From Colius striatus (lineage: Eukaryota > Chordata > Aves > Coliiformes > Coliidae), in assembly GCF_028858725.1 (NCBI RefSeq), contig NC_084774.1:9956001-10020000 (forward strand): a stretch of 64,000 nt of DNA, read 5' to 3'. Position 1 is the stretch's first letter; each line of letters opens with the position of its first letter. A program made the position numbers and the translations under genes. Shown here in pieces: positions 36,075-46,666 of this stretch. The notes below the pieces were generated by a model that searched no databases, was not told the DNA's origin, and saw nothing but the letters and a program-made list of their open reading frames with translations.

Positions 36075-37193
36075 CTGTTGTACTGTTGATATTATTGAAA
36101 ATGGTATCGGTCAATGGATTTGTATTTGTCACTGTTATAGAACCTGTGGTTACTGTCATGGAAGGGATGGATGTCAATTTAACCTGTGACATTGCTGATG
36201 ACCAAGGAGCTGGAGCCGAGGAAATAATTGCGATTTGGAAACAAGGACAAACCAGATTGACTGCAAGTATTGTTACTGTTTGGAATAAGGATACCCAAAA
36301 AAGGAAGTGTTACCTTGCAATTGACTAATTTAACGTTAGGAGAAGCAGGAGTATACATGTGTTTGGTGTTAATTCGGGAAAATTTTGATTATAAGCGAAT
36401 AGATTTGAGAGTGGTACCTTGGTCCCCGATTCAGTGGGGAGTAGAAGTAATACCAAAATAGCTTCAATGGATATGTGGGATGGCCCACCCTTGAGGATAA
36501 AACTGCACTTTTACTTCACAAAGAGAATGTGAAGCCCCGGTTCAAGTTAAATGGTGGAAAATGGGACCTCAAGGATTGTGGGACAGGATCGAGCAAGGAA
36601 TCAGTTGGTGGAATGTGGGGAACAGAGGGATAGGATGGCTGAATTATACTCAACCTCTGTTGGGTAAGGTGGATGGACAATATCTATGTGTAGTTGTATG
36701 TGGACCCTACTCTAATTATGGAAAAAGAAATGTGCAGGGCTGACCTCATTTGAATCAAGGAATTAGGGCCACACAAGGGGTGTATCAGGCCAATGAAGGG
36801 AAAATAGTTATTTTAACATGTAAAGTGAATCCCAGAATGAGTTTTTCAGATTTTGGGTGGTGGTTTGGAGATAGCAGTATATAGCCTGGAAGGAAATATC
36901 GGATAGAGAAAAGGTTAGGCGGCACCATAGTATTAATAATAAATGACGTATAGTCAGATGATGAAGGGATGTATTGGTGTTGGATAGCCAAAGATGCGTG
37001 GTGGGCCCACTCTAGGATGTTAGTATCATTAATTAGAGGCAAATATAGCCGAAGGAGAATACGGGATCTAGGAAATGGGACAATAAACTTCCATCGAGAT
37101 GAAGGACAGGAAAACTTAGTGGTCGGGTTGATTAGAGATTTTGGAATGATTCAGAATGTATCTAAGATTACAGCATGTTTGCCACTACCTTAG
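36014..37193 (+). pseudogene. env surface subunit remnant with immunoglobulin-like domains
   Basis: The likely start ATG at 36014 overlaps pol. A hydrophobic signal (TAFLTVVLLILL) follows. Block 1 (36110-36420) has Cys in VNLTCDI, IWKQG, then LTLGEAGVYMC, the V-set Ig pattern. A frameshift in the A run near 36297 splits it. Block 2 (36500-36730) has NCTF, VKWWK and VDGQYLC. Block 3 (36780-37050) has VILTCKV, FGWWFGD and SDDEGMYWC. In-frame stops: TAG 36459, TGA 36492, TAA 36498, TGA 36741, TAG 36882, TAG 36951, TAG 37191. Known gammaretroviral receptor-binding domains have an Ig-like fold without such sequence signatures, so three tandem Ig motifs are unusual. The surface subunit continues into the next entry up to the cleavage site. 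Confidence 0.7.
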
Positions 37194-38192
37194 GCTGCAG
37201 GTGAACCTATACCCTGGGGAATTATTCCAATAACAACCATGCCAGAAACCTCTGTTAATTTTACTTGGAACTGCAAGCAAGTATCAATAAAGTATGAAGA
37301 GTGGATAAATGGGTGTTTAATAAAGGGAGATGTACATGAGAAAGGGATGTATGGAAAAAGGGTCATTAGTTGCAAATCCACTACAATCAGAAGTCCAGGA
37401 AACTTAGTTTGGGTTATGGGTCATGGGCAATGGACCACCCATTTACCAATTGATGGTCCAGTAACTCAAATAACCTTGGGAGTTCCCACATTATGCCCAT
37501 TTTGGAGACAATCTAAATTAGAAACAAGGATAGCTCGGAAGAAAAGGGAAATAGGTGATGATATCAAAGTAGAAGATGAGTGGCATGAACCAAGTGATGG
37601 AGTAAAATTTGGCTGGGCTTTAGAGTCTTTGTTTGCACAGGTTGCATCTTACCGTAATAGGGAAATGTTGTATAAGCTACTGGGCCAGACTAAAAGATTA
37701 GCAGCAGCCACCAAGAAAGGGTTTAAGGATATGAATTTGCAGCTACAGGCAACTAGCAGAATGACTTTGCAGAATAGAATGGCCTTAGATATGTTGCTGC
37801 TGCGGGAACATGGGGTCTGTGGTTACCTGAGCAAAAGAATTGATCACTGCTGTATCCATATTCCAAACATGACAATCGAAGTAGAAAAAGATATTTTACA
37901 ATTGGAAAAGGTTGAAACCGAAGCCAAAGAAATTGAAAAAGAAGCTCAACATAATTGGATAGGTGCAATATTTGATTCATTGGGGCTCCAGGTCTCTGGG
38001 TGGATTTCCTCAGTCATCCAATATGTAATTATGTTTGTTATACTATTGATGATAATTTATATAGTTTACAAGTGTATTTTAGGAACCATTACCAGAGAAA
38101 AGCTCAACACCTGCAGATTAATGAATGCGATGACCAGAAATGGAACTGGAAATGGGTCTCCTCCTCCATCATATAAGGAAACCACTACTTGA
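37194..38192 (+). pseudogene. env: C-terminal surface part, furin-type site and complete-looking transmembrane subunit
   Basis: Open to the natural end. RKKR at 37536-37547 is the likely cleavage site between surface and transmembrane subunits. The downstream part has a heptad-like helix, LQNRMALDMLLLREHGVC (the position of the so-called immunosuppressive segment), and then a CC pair (37848-37853). There are nine residues between the first Cys (37818) and CC, whereas gamma- and alpharetroviruses usually have CX6CC. A membrane span lies at about 37990-38065. The 41-residue tail ends in SPPPSYKETTT, with a PPSY motif. No strongly hydrophobic fusion peptide directly follows the cleavage site. 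The frame is intact, but the upstream surface part is broken. Confidence 0.88.
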
Positions 38193-38249
38193 GACACAGA
38201 CAATAAAGACAGATGATGTTGAGCATCCTTGCAAGATAGAAGAATGCTC

Positions 38250-38260
38250 AAAAGGGGGGA
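38250..38260 (+). promoter_or_regulatory. Polypurine tract
   Basis: AAAAGGGGGGA followed by CT and then the 3' LTR; this is the plus-strand primer for reverse transcription. Confidence 0.9.
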
Positions 38261-38262
38261 CT

Positions 38263-38766
38263 TGTTAGCATTACTGTATATGGAAAGTTAGAAGTAGTTA
38301 GGCTAAGGTCTGTATCGAGGCCTAGTGAGCAGTGTGGGATGTTGATGTAACCTAGCAGTCTAGGGAACTAGTGGGGCATGCTGAGCTTGTGCATTCTTGC
38401 TTAAACAAAGCAAAGAGATTAGTGAAGAATACTGAACGCTGAATCTTGTTTTTCTCAAAGAAATCGTTATCTCGAATGTTTACCTGTTTGTTATCTATGG
38501 AAATTTCTTGTTGTGGATTCAGATAAGCATAGTCTCAAGTAACTACATGAAAGAGCACAACATAATCCTAATGTCTAAGAAAACTGGTAAACATCACGGG
38601 GACCTGATGAAGTAATCATTTGTGGAAAGTATATAAACTCTGTGAAATTTTCTGTTAGTGGGGGCTCTGACTTTGGACACTAGTCCTCAGGTCCCTAGGG
38701 CCCTCAATAAAGCACCGCATAAAACGACCTCGGTTGTTTTGTGTTTTCCTTCGGGAACGGGCAGCA
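38263..38766 (+). repeat. 3' LTR
   Basis: 504 bp, reads identical to the 5' LTR, and is followed by the target duplication ATCC. TATATAAA lies at 38630 and AATAAA at 38706. Its promoter points toward NKAIN4, whose ATG is about 2.8 kb away. Confidence 0.95.
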
Positions 38767-38770
38767 ATCC

Positions 38771-41029
38771 AATGGTGCCTCGTTAATGTACCTGCTAGTT
38801 AAACAAACCTAATTGGGATCTAAGTTCTATGTGTTTTATTGACTTAGGCTCAAATTCTACTAAGTTAATATTTCATCTCGCAGAAACAAGGGATTTTCTG
38901 GAGGTCTGCAGGAGACTTTTTAATTGGCCTGCAAAGAGTAACCAAAACTCCAAACCTGTTGTCAGGAGACTCGAGTCCAATGTGCCTCTGCTGGTGTCCA
39001 TCATCCAAAGAGGCTGGAGATCACAGTGTTGAAGCAAATGTCCAACTTTCCACATGTGAGGAGCCCCACTAAAACCCATGAGAATGCTGAAAGGCAGATC
39101 CCTTCTGTGTCCAAGCCCCCTGCTACACTGATACAGATAAGAAATCGTACCAAAGGAGATTATAAGAGCAAACTGAGAGTTTTAAGTGTCTGTCTTTGAA
39201 ATACAGGTTATGTTATCCCTGTGGTTTCACCTTTCTTAAGCTAAGGAGAGTGAGTTGTTTTCTTTCAGATGCACATGGAGTCCAAACCGACACTCAGTTG
39301 CCTTTTACTGAGCTTAACAAGATAAAAGCACAGGTGGAAAAAATCCTGTTTGTGTCAAACTTAGTAATTCAGCAGCAATACCTTTTGCTGCTTCACATGA
39401 TGTCTGCTTTGTAGTACAACTGAGCTGGAAAATAGCTGTGCTTGTGGGAGGTTTTCAGAAGCAGGAGGCAGTACAAGAGATGCAGGAAACCTTAAGAAAT
39501 GAAACAAAGGCCAGGTACTGACCCATGTGACTGCAACTCAGCCTTTCCCAGGCTATGCCCAGCAGCATCCAGAGCACCTCATACAAACCAGACGAAACCC
39601 AGCCTGCTTTTGGTAGACTTCAGCTCCTGTTTTAAGCCTGATGTCAAGTTGCCTGATCCTACAGTGCAGACTGAGGCCTCCCTATGAAGTTTGTAAGAAA
39701 AGTTTCATCTGCCTTCATTAAAGCATAAACAGCTCTTTGTTCATATTGCCTCTGCCACCCAAAAACTGTCTTCCTGGGGGTACAAATACTGCCAAAACTT
39801 CTTCAACCCACAGGTTTCCCAGTGAAGTAAACTGGTTTTATCTCTGGGTGTATTCCTTTCACCTATAATAACATGTGGTTTATTGTACCCAGCTGCATTA
39901 ATTGATGCCCTGGTTATGCACAGTGCACAGGGCAGACAATCAATACACTTCACCATTTGAAACCAGTAGGATTTGTCATCAATTCAGCAGTCTGCCTGCT
40001 CATCTCAGGTATTCACAGTCTGCTTGTTTGTTTGTTCTGTTTCTCGCTGTGGCTGATTTGAATAACAATTATGTTGTTAATATAAGGGTTTGAACATTCC
40101 TAGCACCTTAGGACTAATCCTGCTTCCCTGGGGTATTGTCTTTTAAGGCTTTCCTCGGGTAAAACAACAAAGCTTCTGTCATTTCAGCTCCCATCTCCTC
40201 ATATCGCTGTAAGAAGCAGAGTGGCACACATTTAAAAGAAAGCAGCATCACTCACGGTACCTTGGAGGCAGAAGTGAACCCCTGAGTTGCTTCAGAGGAA
40301 GAAGGAACAGCCTGAGAGTGACAGGGCAAACTGGAGACACTGAAGAGTGCCAAGGGAGGACGTTGTCATCAGATGAGTCTCTCCCAAAGCTTCTTATCCT
40401 GTTGTGCTGAGCTTAGCAACAAGTCTGTCCCAATCACAGCGTGGAGTCGTGTACAGCAGGGCTGGCTGACCTGATCCCCGGTCTGCTGCACCCTGCTTCT
40501 CCTTCTGGAGAGGAGGTGATGTGAAGGACCCTGCTTCTCCTTCTGGAGAGGAGGTGATGTGAAGGACTCAGGCATGTAAAGGAGGTGATTGTGTGGTCGT
40601 GGATTTGCTCTGCTATTTGCAATTGAAGTAGACTGACTTGCTTTCCTGCAGGTGCAGGGTATGGTGAGCGGTGAAGAGATGGTGCTCAGGTAGAAGCTCT
40701 TGGAGGAAGAGAGAAGCTGCCCTACATCCCTCTGCTGCTAGTCAGCAGTGATTCATTCACAAGCCTGGGTATATGCTTTAGAATACCCACAAATGTGAAT
40801 CTAAATACCATTAAACTTACATTTAATGTCTCATCTCCCTTTCTGAGTTTGTCTTCCATGTAGTGACAGATTTCATGGGAAACACCACTGTATTTTAGGT
40901 TCATTTTAGGCTCCATGATTTTCAGGGTGAGCATGGCAGCACCTGCACGGGGAGGAAGGTGATGGGCATCCGTGGAAAGGGGAAAAGAGCCCCTGATTCC
41001 CATTGTCTAGGATGCTCTGTGTCCAATAC
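38771..41029. other. Intergenic DNA between the provirus and the NKAIN4 CpG island
   Basis: No gene or known element seen apart from the tandem duplication at 40491. The short open frames have no recognisable domain. Confidence 0.5.
40491..40566. repeat. 38-bp tandem duplication (two identical units)
   Basis: Units 40491-40528 and 40529-40566, each starting CCCTGCTTCTCC and ending GTGAAGGA, are identical by eye, so the duplication is young. Confidence 0.95.
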
Positions 41030-41046
41030 ACAGCTTGCCCGTCCGG

Positions 41047-41086
41047 CACCCCCGTCCCACACCGGGCACCCCCGTCCCACACCGGG
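41047..41086. repeat. 20-bp tandem repeat, two units
   Basis: CACCCCCGTCCCACACCGGG twice in a row, followed by a partial third unit (CACTCCCGGG), at the edge of the NKAIN4 CpG island. Confidence 0.9.
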
Positions 41087-41528
41087 CACTCCCGGGCAGC
41101 GGCAGAGCCAGCACCCCTGCGGAAAAATGGCCCATCGAGCTAAATAAACCAACCCGGGGCTGCCTCACCATCCAGGAGCAAAGTAACTGCTCAGATCAGC
41201 CTCCGGGGGAGGGCTCTGCCCGGGGGTCCGGGAGCATCCCACTGCGCCGACAAGGGCTGCGGGGGGAGCGCCAGCCGCAAGCGCTACCCGCATTTGGGAC
41301 GGAGCATTGCCCTTTTAAGCTGTGGCCCCACTTGCCTCCTCCCCGGCTCCCGGAGGGGCTCCGGCAGCCGCCACCACCGACCTCCGTCCCTCCCTCCCTC
41401 TCTCGGTTCCCTCCCCCCGTCCCTCCCCGCTCCCGGGTAGCGGCAGCTGCGGGCCGGGGCGCGGAGAAGCCCCAGGGCGGCGGCGGGGCCGAGCGAGCCG
41501 GGCTGCCCCTGCCCCGCGGCCGGGGACC

Positions 41529-41582
41529 ATGGGATGCTGCACCGGGCGCTGCACCCTCATCTTCCTCTGCACTTTGCAGCTG
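41529..41582 (+). CDS. NKAIN4: NKAIN4 first coding exon (partial gene)
   Basis: NKAIN proteins are small four-span membrane proteins that interact with the Na+/K+-ATPase beta subunit. The exon encodes MGCCTGRCTLIFLCTLQL and then a strong donor, GTAAGT. NKAIN family members share an N terminus of the form MG.CSGRC.L..LC..QL with the first intron right after QL. The paralogue is chosen by position: divergent from ARFGAP1, as in human 20q13.33. The second exon, expected to encode a segment like ERQVFDFLGYQW, was not found in the rest of the window, so the first intron exceeds 22 kb. The family call is strong, and the paralogue call leans on synteny. Confidence 0.9.
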
Positions 41583-42010
41583 GTAAGTCTGCGGGGGTCG
41601 GGGAGTGGTGGGGACGCGGCGGAGAACGCGGGGCTTCGGCTCCCAGCGACGGGAACAAAAGCCACCCCAGAGCCTCGGTACCCGCTGCCCCGGGGGCCAG
41701 TGAAGGCTCTGGTCCCTCCGAGACGAAGCTGAGGAAGAGGAGGAAGGTGGAGGGATGTCAGGCTGCGCTCCGGGGACGCTTTGCCGCGCGGGGGAATTTT
41801 AGTGATGCCTAAAACTCGGAGAAACGCTTAGAAAGAAGCAACCAGACAAACAAAAGTTTCGATTCTTAACTTTGTGCTTATAAAATACAACTACAAAGGA
41901 GTCCCGGCGGGCTCGGGGACGCTGTTGCAAACCAAATCAAACTTCCTACGTGCCGAAAGCCACCGGCACCTTCAGCCTCTCTCATGCCCAGTTGCAAGAA
42001 AGGGCTCTCC

Positions 42011-42090
42011 CGCATCCCTCCCTGTTCGCCCGCATCCCTCCCTGTTCGCCCGCATCCCTCCCTGCTCGCCCGCATCCCTCCCCTCCCGCC
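42011..42090. repeat. 20-bp tandem repeat, four units
   Basis: Unit CGCATCCCTCCCTGTTCGCC; the first two copies are identical, the third has one change and the fourth is more diverged. It lies in the start of NKAIN4 intron 1. Confidence 0.95.
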
Positions 42091-45000
42091 AGCACGGGAA
42101 GGGTTTGTGCCGACTTGGAAGGAATTATTTCAAACCTCCTGGGGATGATGTGTTTGGGTAAGGTGTTCTTATAAATAGACAGGTAATTATTTAGGAATAA
42201 ACTTGCCGGTGGGCTGAAAGTGTGGCCCCCGGTGGGCGCGGGTTGCTCGGCCTCATGATATCTGCATACACGGTGACATGATAAACAAAGGTCTGGTTGT
42301 TCCCCGAGTGTCTGCGCACCCAGCCTGGATCTGGAGGGTCCCCTTCTTGTCAATAGCTAATGGGCTCCAGGGCTCCTCCAGCCTTAAAAAGGAAATGACA
42401 GCATCTATGTCTAACTTCATTTACTCCTTCCAAATTTGCTTTCTTTTGGAGCATTAGCGGCGTGCGGGAAAGGACGGGCAGCCTCCTGAGGCTGTTCAAT
42501 GGTGAGCTGGTGCCAAGTGGTGAGTCCAGCTAAAACTCGTCCAGCTAAAACTCTTTGGTTTGGAGTTGCTCCCCGTGCCAGCGGCGTGTGTTGTGCGAAG
42601 GGACCGTCCCCGGGCGCTGCGCTGGAGCTGGGACAAAGCCTCTCCTTAGGGAAAAAAACCTGCTGGGTTTTAAATGTAGACCACCAGCCTTAAAACTAAA
42701 GGGGAAGAGGGTGGGGATGGAAGCCTGTGTAACTCGGAGCAGCACAGTCTGAAGATGCAGCTGGCACATTTGACTCGTAGCTAAATACAAAACGCAGAGT
42801 GGCAGCGGTGGGGGCTCCTGGCACAAAGCCTTGTGAGGTGTCTGGATGAGGGAGCTGAAGGGCTGGAGGCTGCTTGAAGTCTCCTGGATTAAAAAAAGAA
42901 GCTGCACCCTGTATTACCTTAGAAACTGTCACCTCCACACTCTGTGTCTCCTAAACCCATCCCTGTGTCATCCTGCTTTAAAGCACACACTGGGGGGAGA
43001 AAGGAAAAGAATAAGAAAGAGAAAAAGCCGTGAGCTGCTGGTGCTGTTCTTATTTCTGACAAGCGTGGGAGTTCTCTCGTATCCAAGATACAGGGACAAA
43101 GAACCCCCAGCATTTTATTTTCCCGAAGACCCTCCTCCTCGAAGAAAAGAATCGGTTTGGCTCATTCTTAAGCAAGTTGGGATGCCTGGGCTGGAGCGAT
43201 TTCCCATGGTACTTGCTGGGTGAATTGGTAGAGCTGGAAAAATGTGAACTATGGTGAGGGAATTCCTGGAGCCGTGCTCCGGAGGGGGTGAGGTCAGGAG
43301 ATCCTGGCTGCTTCCCAGCAAGTGCTTGGGTGAGGGAGAGACCCAGCCTGCTGCTTTTGTATTATTTTTAAAGTTATTTTGCAAGCAAACTTTGTCTGCA
43401 GGTTGTCACATCACTTGCACATCAGTGACCTGCAGCACTCGCTGCTGCTCGGGGTGGGATCTGTTAAAAACGCTGAAGCGATCAGGCCAAGCTCATCAAT
43501 AAATTATAATGACGTGAACTTCCTTTGTTCCTCTCATGTCCCTGCTCTGCTTCATTTGATACTTTGAACCTTTCACAGTCTTCCCTCTGTGTTGCCAAGC
43601 TCCTTGTCTCCCACTCCCCAAGTCCCAGGGTGAAATCCTGGCTCCTCTCTGACCTGTACAGGTTTTGCCTCTGACTGAGATGGGGAGAGGATTTCAGCGC
43701 TGTGATTTCCCATTTCAGTTTTGCAGCACATCCCCGTTTCTCCCCGTGTTCTCCTGCCTGTTCTTCAAGGATTCACTGGGGCTAAAAAGAAATAATGACT
43801 AGAAACACAAAGCAGGGATTTGAGTTGCAATTCTTCATAGAGATTATTAGGTGCAAGTAGTTAAGGGAGTGAGCGTGTGGGGAAGTGTTTGCATTGCTGC
43901 AGCCTAAGTGTTTCCCCGGGAAAAAAAAGGACAGAAAACAAACATATTCATCATTGCAGTCTATGCACCCAAAGAAAAAGTTTGTGATCCAGAGAGCAGA
44001 ACAACGTGTGAATTCAAGGAGGTGCTACACAATGAGAATACCAAGTAGATCCTCAGCCCCCCACGGGCTGAGTGCTCAGTGCTGCTGGCAGAGACGGAGG
44101 AGGAGAGCTGGATGTGTCTGTCTGAGGGAAATCAGGGCTGAGTCCCCAGGGGTTTGCTAATCAAGGGGGGAGGGAAGGCTGTAGTTTGAATAAATAATTT
44201 GCCATGTTCCAATTTTAGGTTATTGTTTCCTTGAAATGTTCACTTTAGGCTCTTGCTTTGCTGACTGATGCTGCAGGGAGGCTGCAAGAAGGTTCTGCCT
44301 GTGCCTGATCGCTGTGTGTCTCACTGTCCCTAATCCTTCCCTTCTTCCCAACCCACCCCTGTCTTCAGTAGAAGTTTAGGTGAATGCTGGCCTAGGTCAG
44401 GGATGCCCTGCAGAGTTGCTCCTCCTCAGCCATGGCATAGAGACTGTCAATGAGGTGATGGGGTATTTGTAGCCCCGAGATCGTGCATCCCAAGGGTATT
44501 GTCACCCCTCAGCTCTCTCTTTGCCCAAACACCTCAGCCATTCAGGTGCTGATGTTACTTGCCAGCCTTTGCTCATCCCCTCCTTGGGGCAGCTGCATCC
44601 TAAGAAACACAAGCAAAATTTATCATAGGCCTCCTCAGGAAAAAATCAGGACTATGCAAGAGAGCCTCTGCAGAGGGGTAAGAAGTGTCCCTTGGAGAAA
44701 TTAGGGTTGAGAAGAGCTTGGTGAGGGCAGGATCTCTGAACACGAGCGGTATGACAGAGACCGGCGCACCCAGCAGGACTGTGGGCTGGGTGGGTCATGG
44801 TGAGAAACCACAGAGGAGGGCAGAGAGATATGAAAAAAAATCATTACTCTCTGCCAGGCTGAGATTGCACCCAAACAGGGTCTTTTCTGGAGCGGTAAGT
44901 GATTGTGCACTGAAGGCACCGTGTGAATTTATTTCCACCGAGCACAGAAAAATTCCCTCCCGCCCCATGCCCTGTCTCAATAAATCAAACAACTCCACTT

Positions 45001-46666
45001 TCTTTACATTCTGTCTGTGGACTGAGAGCTCAGATGCCAAGCAAAGCCTGGAGACAATTTTACAGATACATTATAAATCCCCTTAGAATAAGAGCTTCTA
45101 ATGGAAAAAGTGACTAATACTTCAAATGAGCCCAGAACAAGGCTCCCTGGGCTGGGGCTGCACACTGACACCAACCAAAAGTAACCATAGACCCTTAGTC
45201 AGTTATTTATTTCCTTGTGCTGTCTGTCTTCCCCCACTCCCTTCTCAGCAATGCCTTTTTAATCTCTTACAGAAGTGGGTGACCAGTTGTGGAAACTATT
45301 TGAAAGCAGCACAGATCCCTCTCTAACTACACTCTTGAAGCTAAAGGAGTGGTATTGGTTTGATGGAGGCATCAGGGGTTGAGGAGCACGGAGGGGTGAG
45401 GGCAAAGGGGAGCGTGGCAGGCAGGCAGGTGGGATTGCACAGCAAGGCAGGACCTAGGCACAAAAAAGTGTGAGTTAAAATAGGTGGGCTCAATGGGATT
45501 GGCACACGTGGGCTGCAGGAGGGAGGGTGGTAGAGAGTCCTCCCACCTGAGGGAAGGAGCAAACAGCGTTGAGGTATGTGAGGGCTGCAGAGACAACGTG
45601 TTTGGCTTTCTCCTCTCCATCCCAGGGCCATTCTGAGGTGGAGGCAGGGTGGGGAGAGCAGGACTCATCTCTCCTCTCCTCTGCAGCTGCCTCTGGAGCC
45701 AGGGCAGTTGGAAGTGTATCCTGAGAGAGCTTGGAGCTCACGCAGCTGTGGTTCAGCTGAGCACGCTGGAGGCAGGAGCAGGTGGGAAGGCAAGCGCAGC
45801 GCCCTTTGCTCATCACGCTGCTCAGGACCCCTCCAAAATGACCCTGTGCTCTCCCCAGCTGTTTATTTTCCCCATGGTTTGTGCTTAAATTGCAGTCCCT
45901 CTAGGGAATATAAGCATAAGCAGAGCACCTCACACCCTGATGGGCTGAACCCTTCCTGAAGTCCTTGAACGCTACTCCAGGCTGAACAACAGCAGCCCAC
46001 GTTTGACAGATGCTGTCTTCTCCGGGTCTGCTCCAGACAAAGGAAAATTAAAGCTATGCCAATAATAGAGCTCGTCAGCATTTTCCACTGAAGCAGACTT
46101 TCAGCAGAAACCTGGGGATTTGACTAAATGAATATTTTCATGAGGAGTATCTGCTTTCCATGGCCAACCCCGAGGGGTTTTTTTTTGCTCCCAAGTTTTG
46201 GCCAGAATATTTTGGCGACACATCAAAAATGTGCTGGCAAACACTTTCACTTTGGAGTTGTGGAGCTTTTTCTTACAAAAAGTTGCATTTTTTGCAGGAG
46301 ATTTTTCTCTGGTTTGGTTTTTTTTTCCCCCTCTCTTCTTTTCCTGAGCAGCTGGAGGCAGCACTGCTGAGACACAGCAGCCTCAGCACGAGGGAAGAGC
46401 AGCCTGAGCTCTGTCGGCCGTGTGCCCTGGTTCAGACTGAGCTGTGCCCCACACCTCACACCCACCTTTGCCACAGCAGTGGAGGTTGTGAGTGACTCAT
46501 GGAAACCATGTTTCTTTGTGTCCTCTAACCAAACCCAGGCATGAAATTTGGTAAAAGCCAAGCCAAAAAAAAAAGCAGCTGAGGGCAGGGTGATGTTGAA
46601 GTCAACTCTTCTTGGAGAAGTGGGGCTTTATTTCAGTCTGTTTGCCTGACCTCTCGCTGGTTGCTC

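Larger units (their letters stand above)
30882..38770 (+). mobile_element. Full-length class I (gammaretrovirus-like) endogenous provirus with 4-bp target duplication
   Basis: Two 504-bp LTRs (30886-31389 and 38263-38766) begin TGTTAG and end CAGCA. ATCC at 30882-30885 and 38767-38770 is the target duplication; 4 bp is usual for gammaretroviruses. Order inside: primer-binding site, splice donor, gag, pro, pol, env, polypurine tract. The RT motif LPRGFKNSP and the pol-env overlap also point to the gamma-like class. The LTRs read as identical, so insertion or LTR conversion was recent. The interior is nevertheless broken in all genes. The internal 6.9 kb is shorter than expected because of losses in gag and RNase H. 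It lies in the same orientation as NKAIN4. Confidence 0.95.
41030..41790 (+). promoter_or_regulatory. CpG-island promoter and 5' UTR of NKAIN4
   Basis: GC-rich and CpG-dense, surrounding the first coding exon. It has pyrimidine-rich CCTCCCTCC stretches and no clear TATA box at a certain start site. Long open frames on both strands here come from base composition. Confidence 0.8.

Noticed and set aside
41035-41732. Frames of 116-183 codons around NKAIN4 exon 1 on both strands
   Set aside because: CpG-island composition artefact. Only the 18-codon frame ending at GTAAGT matches a known family.
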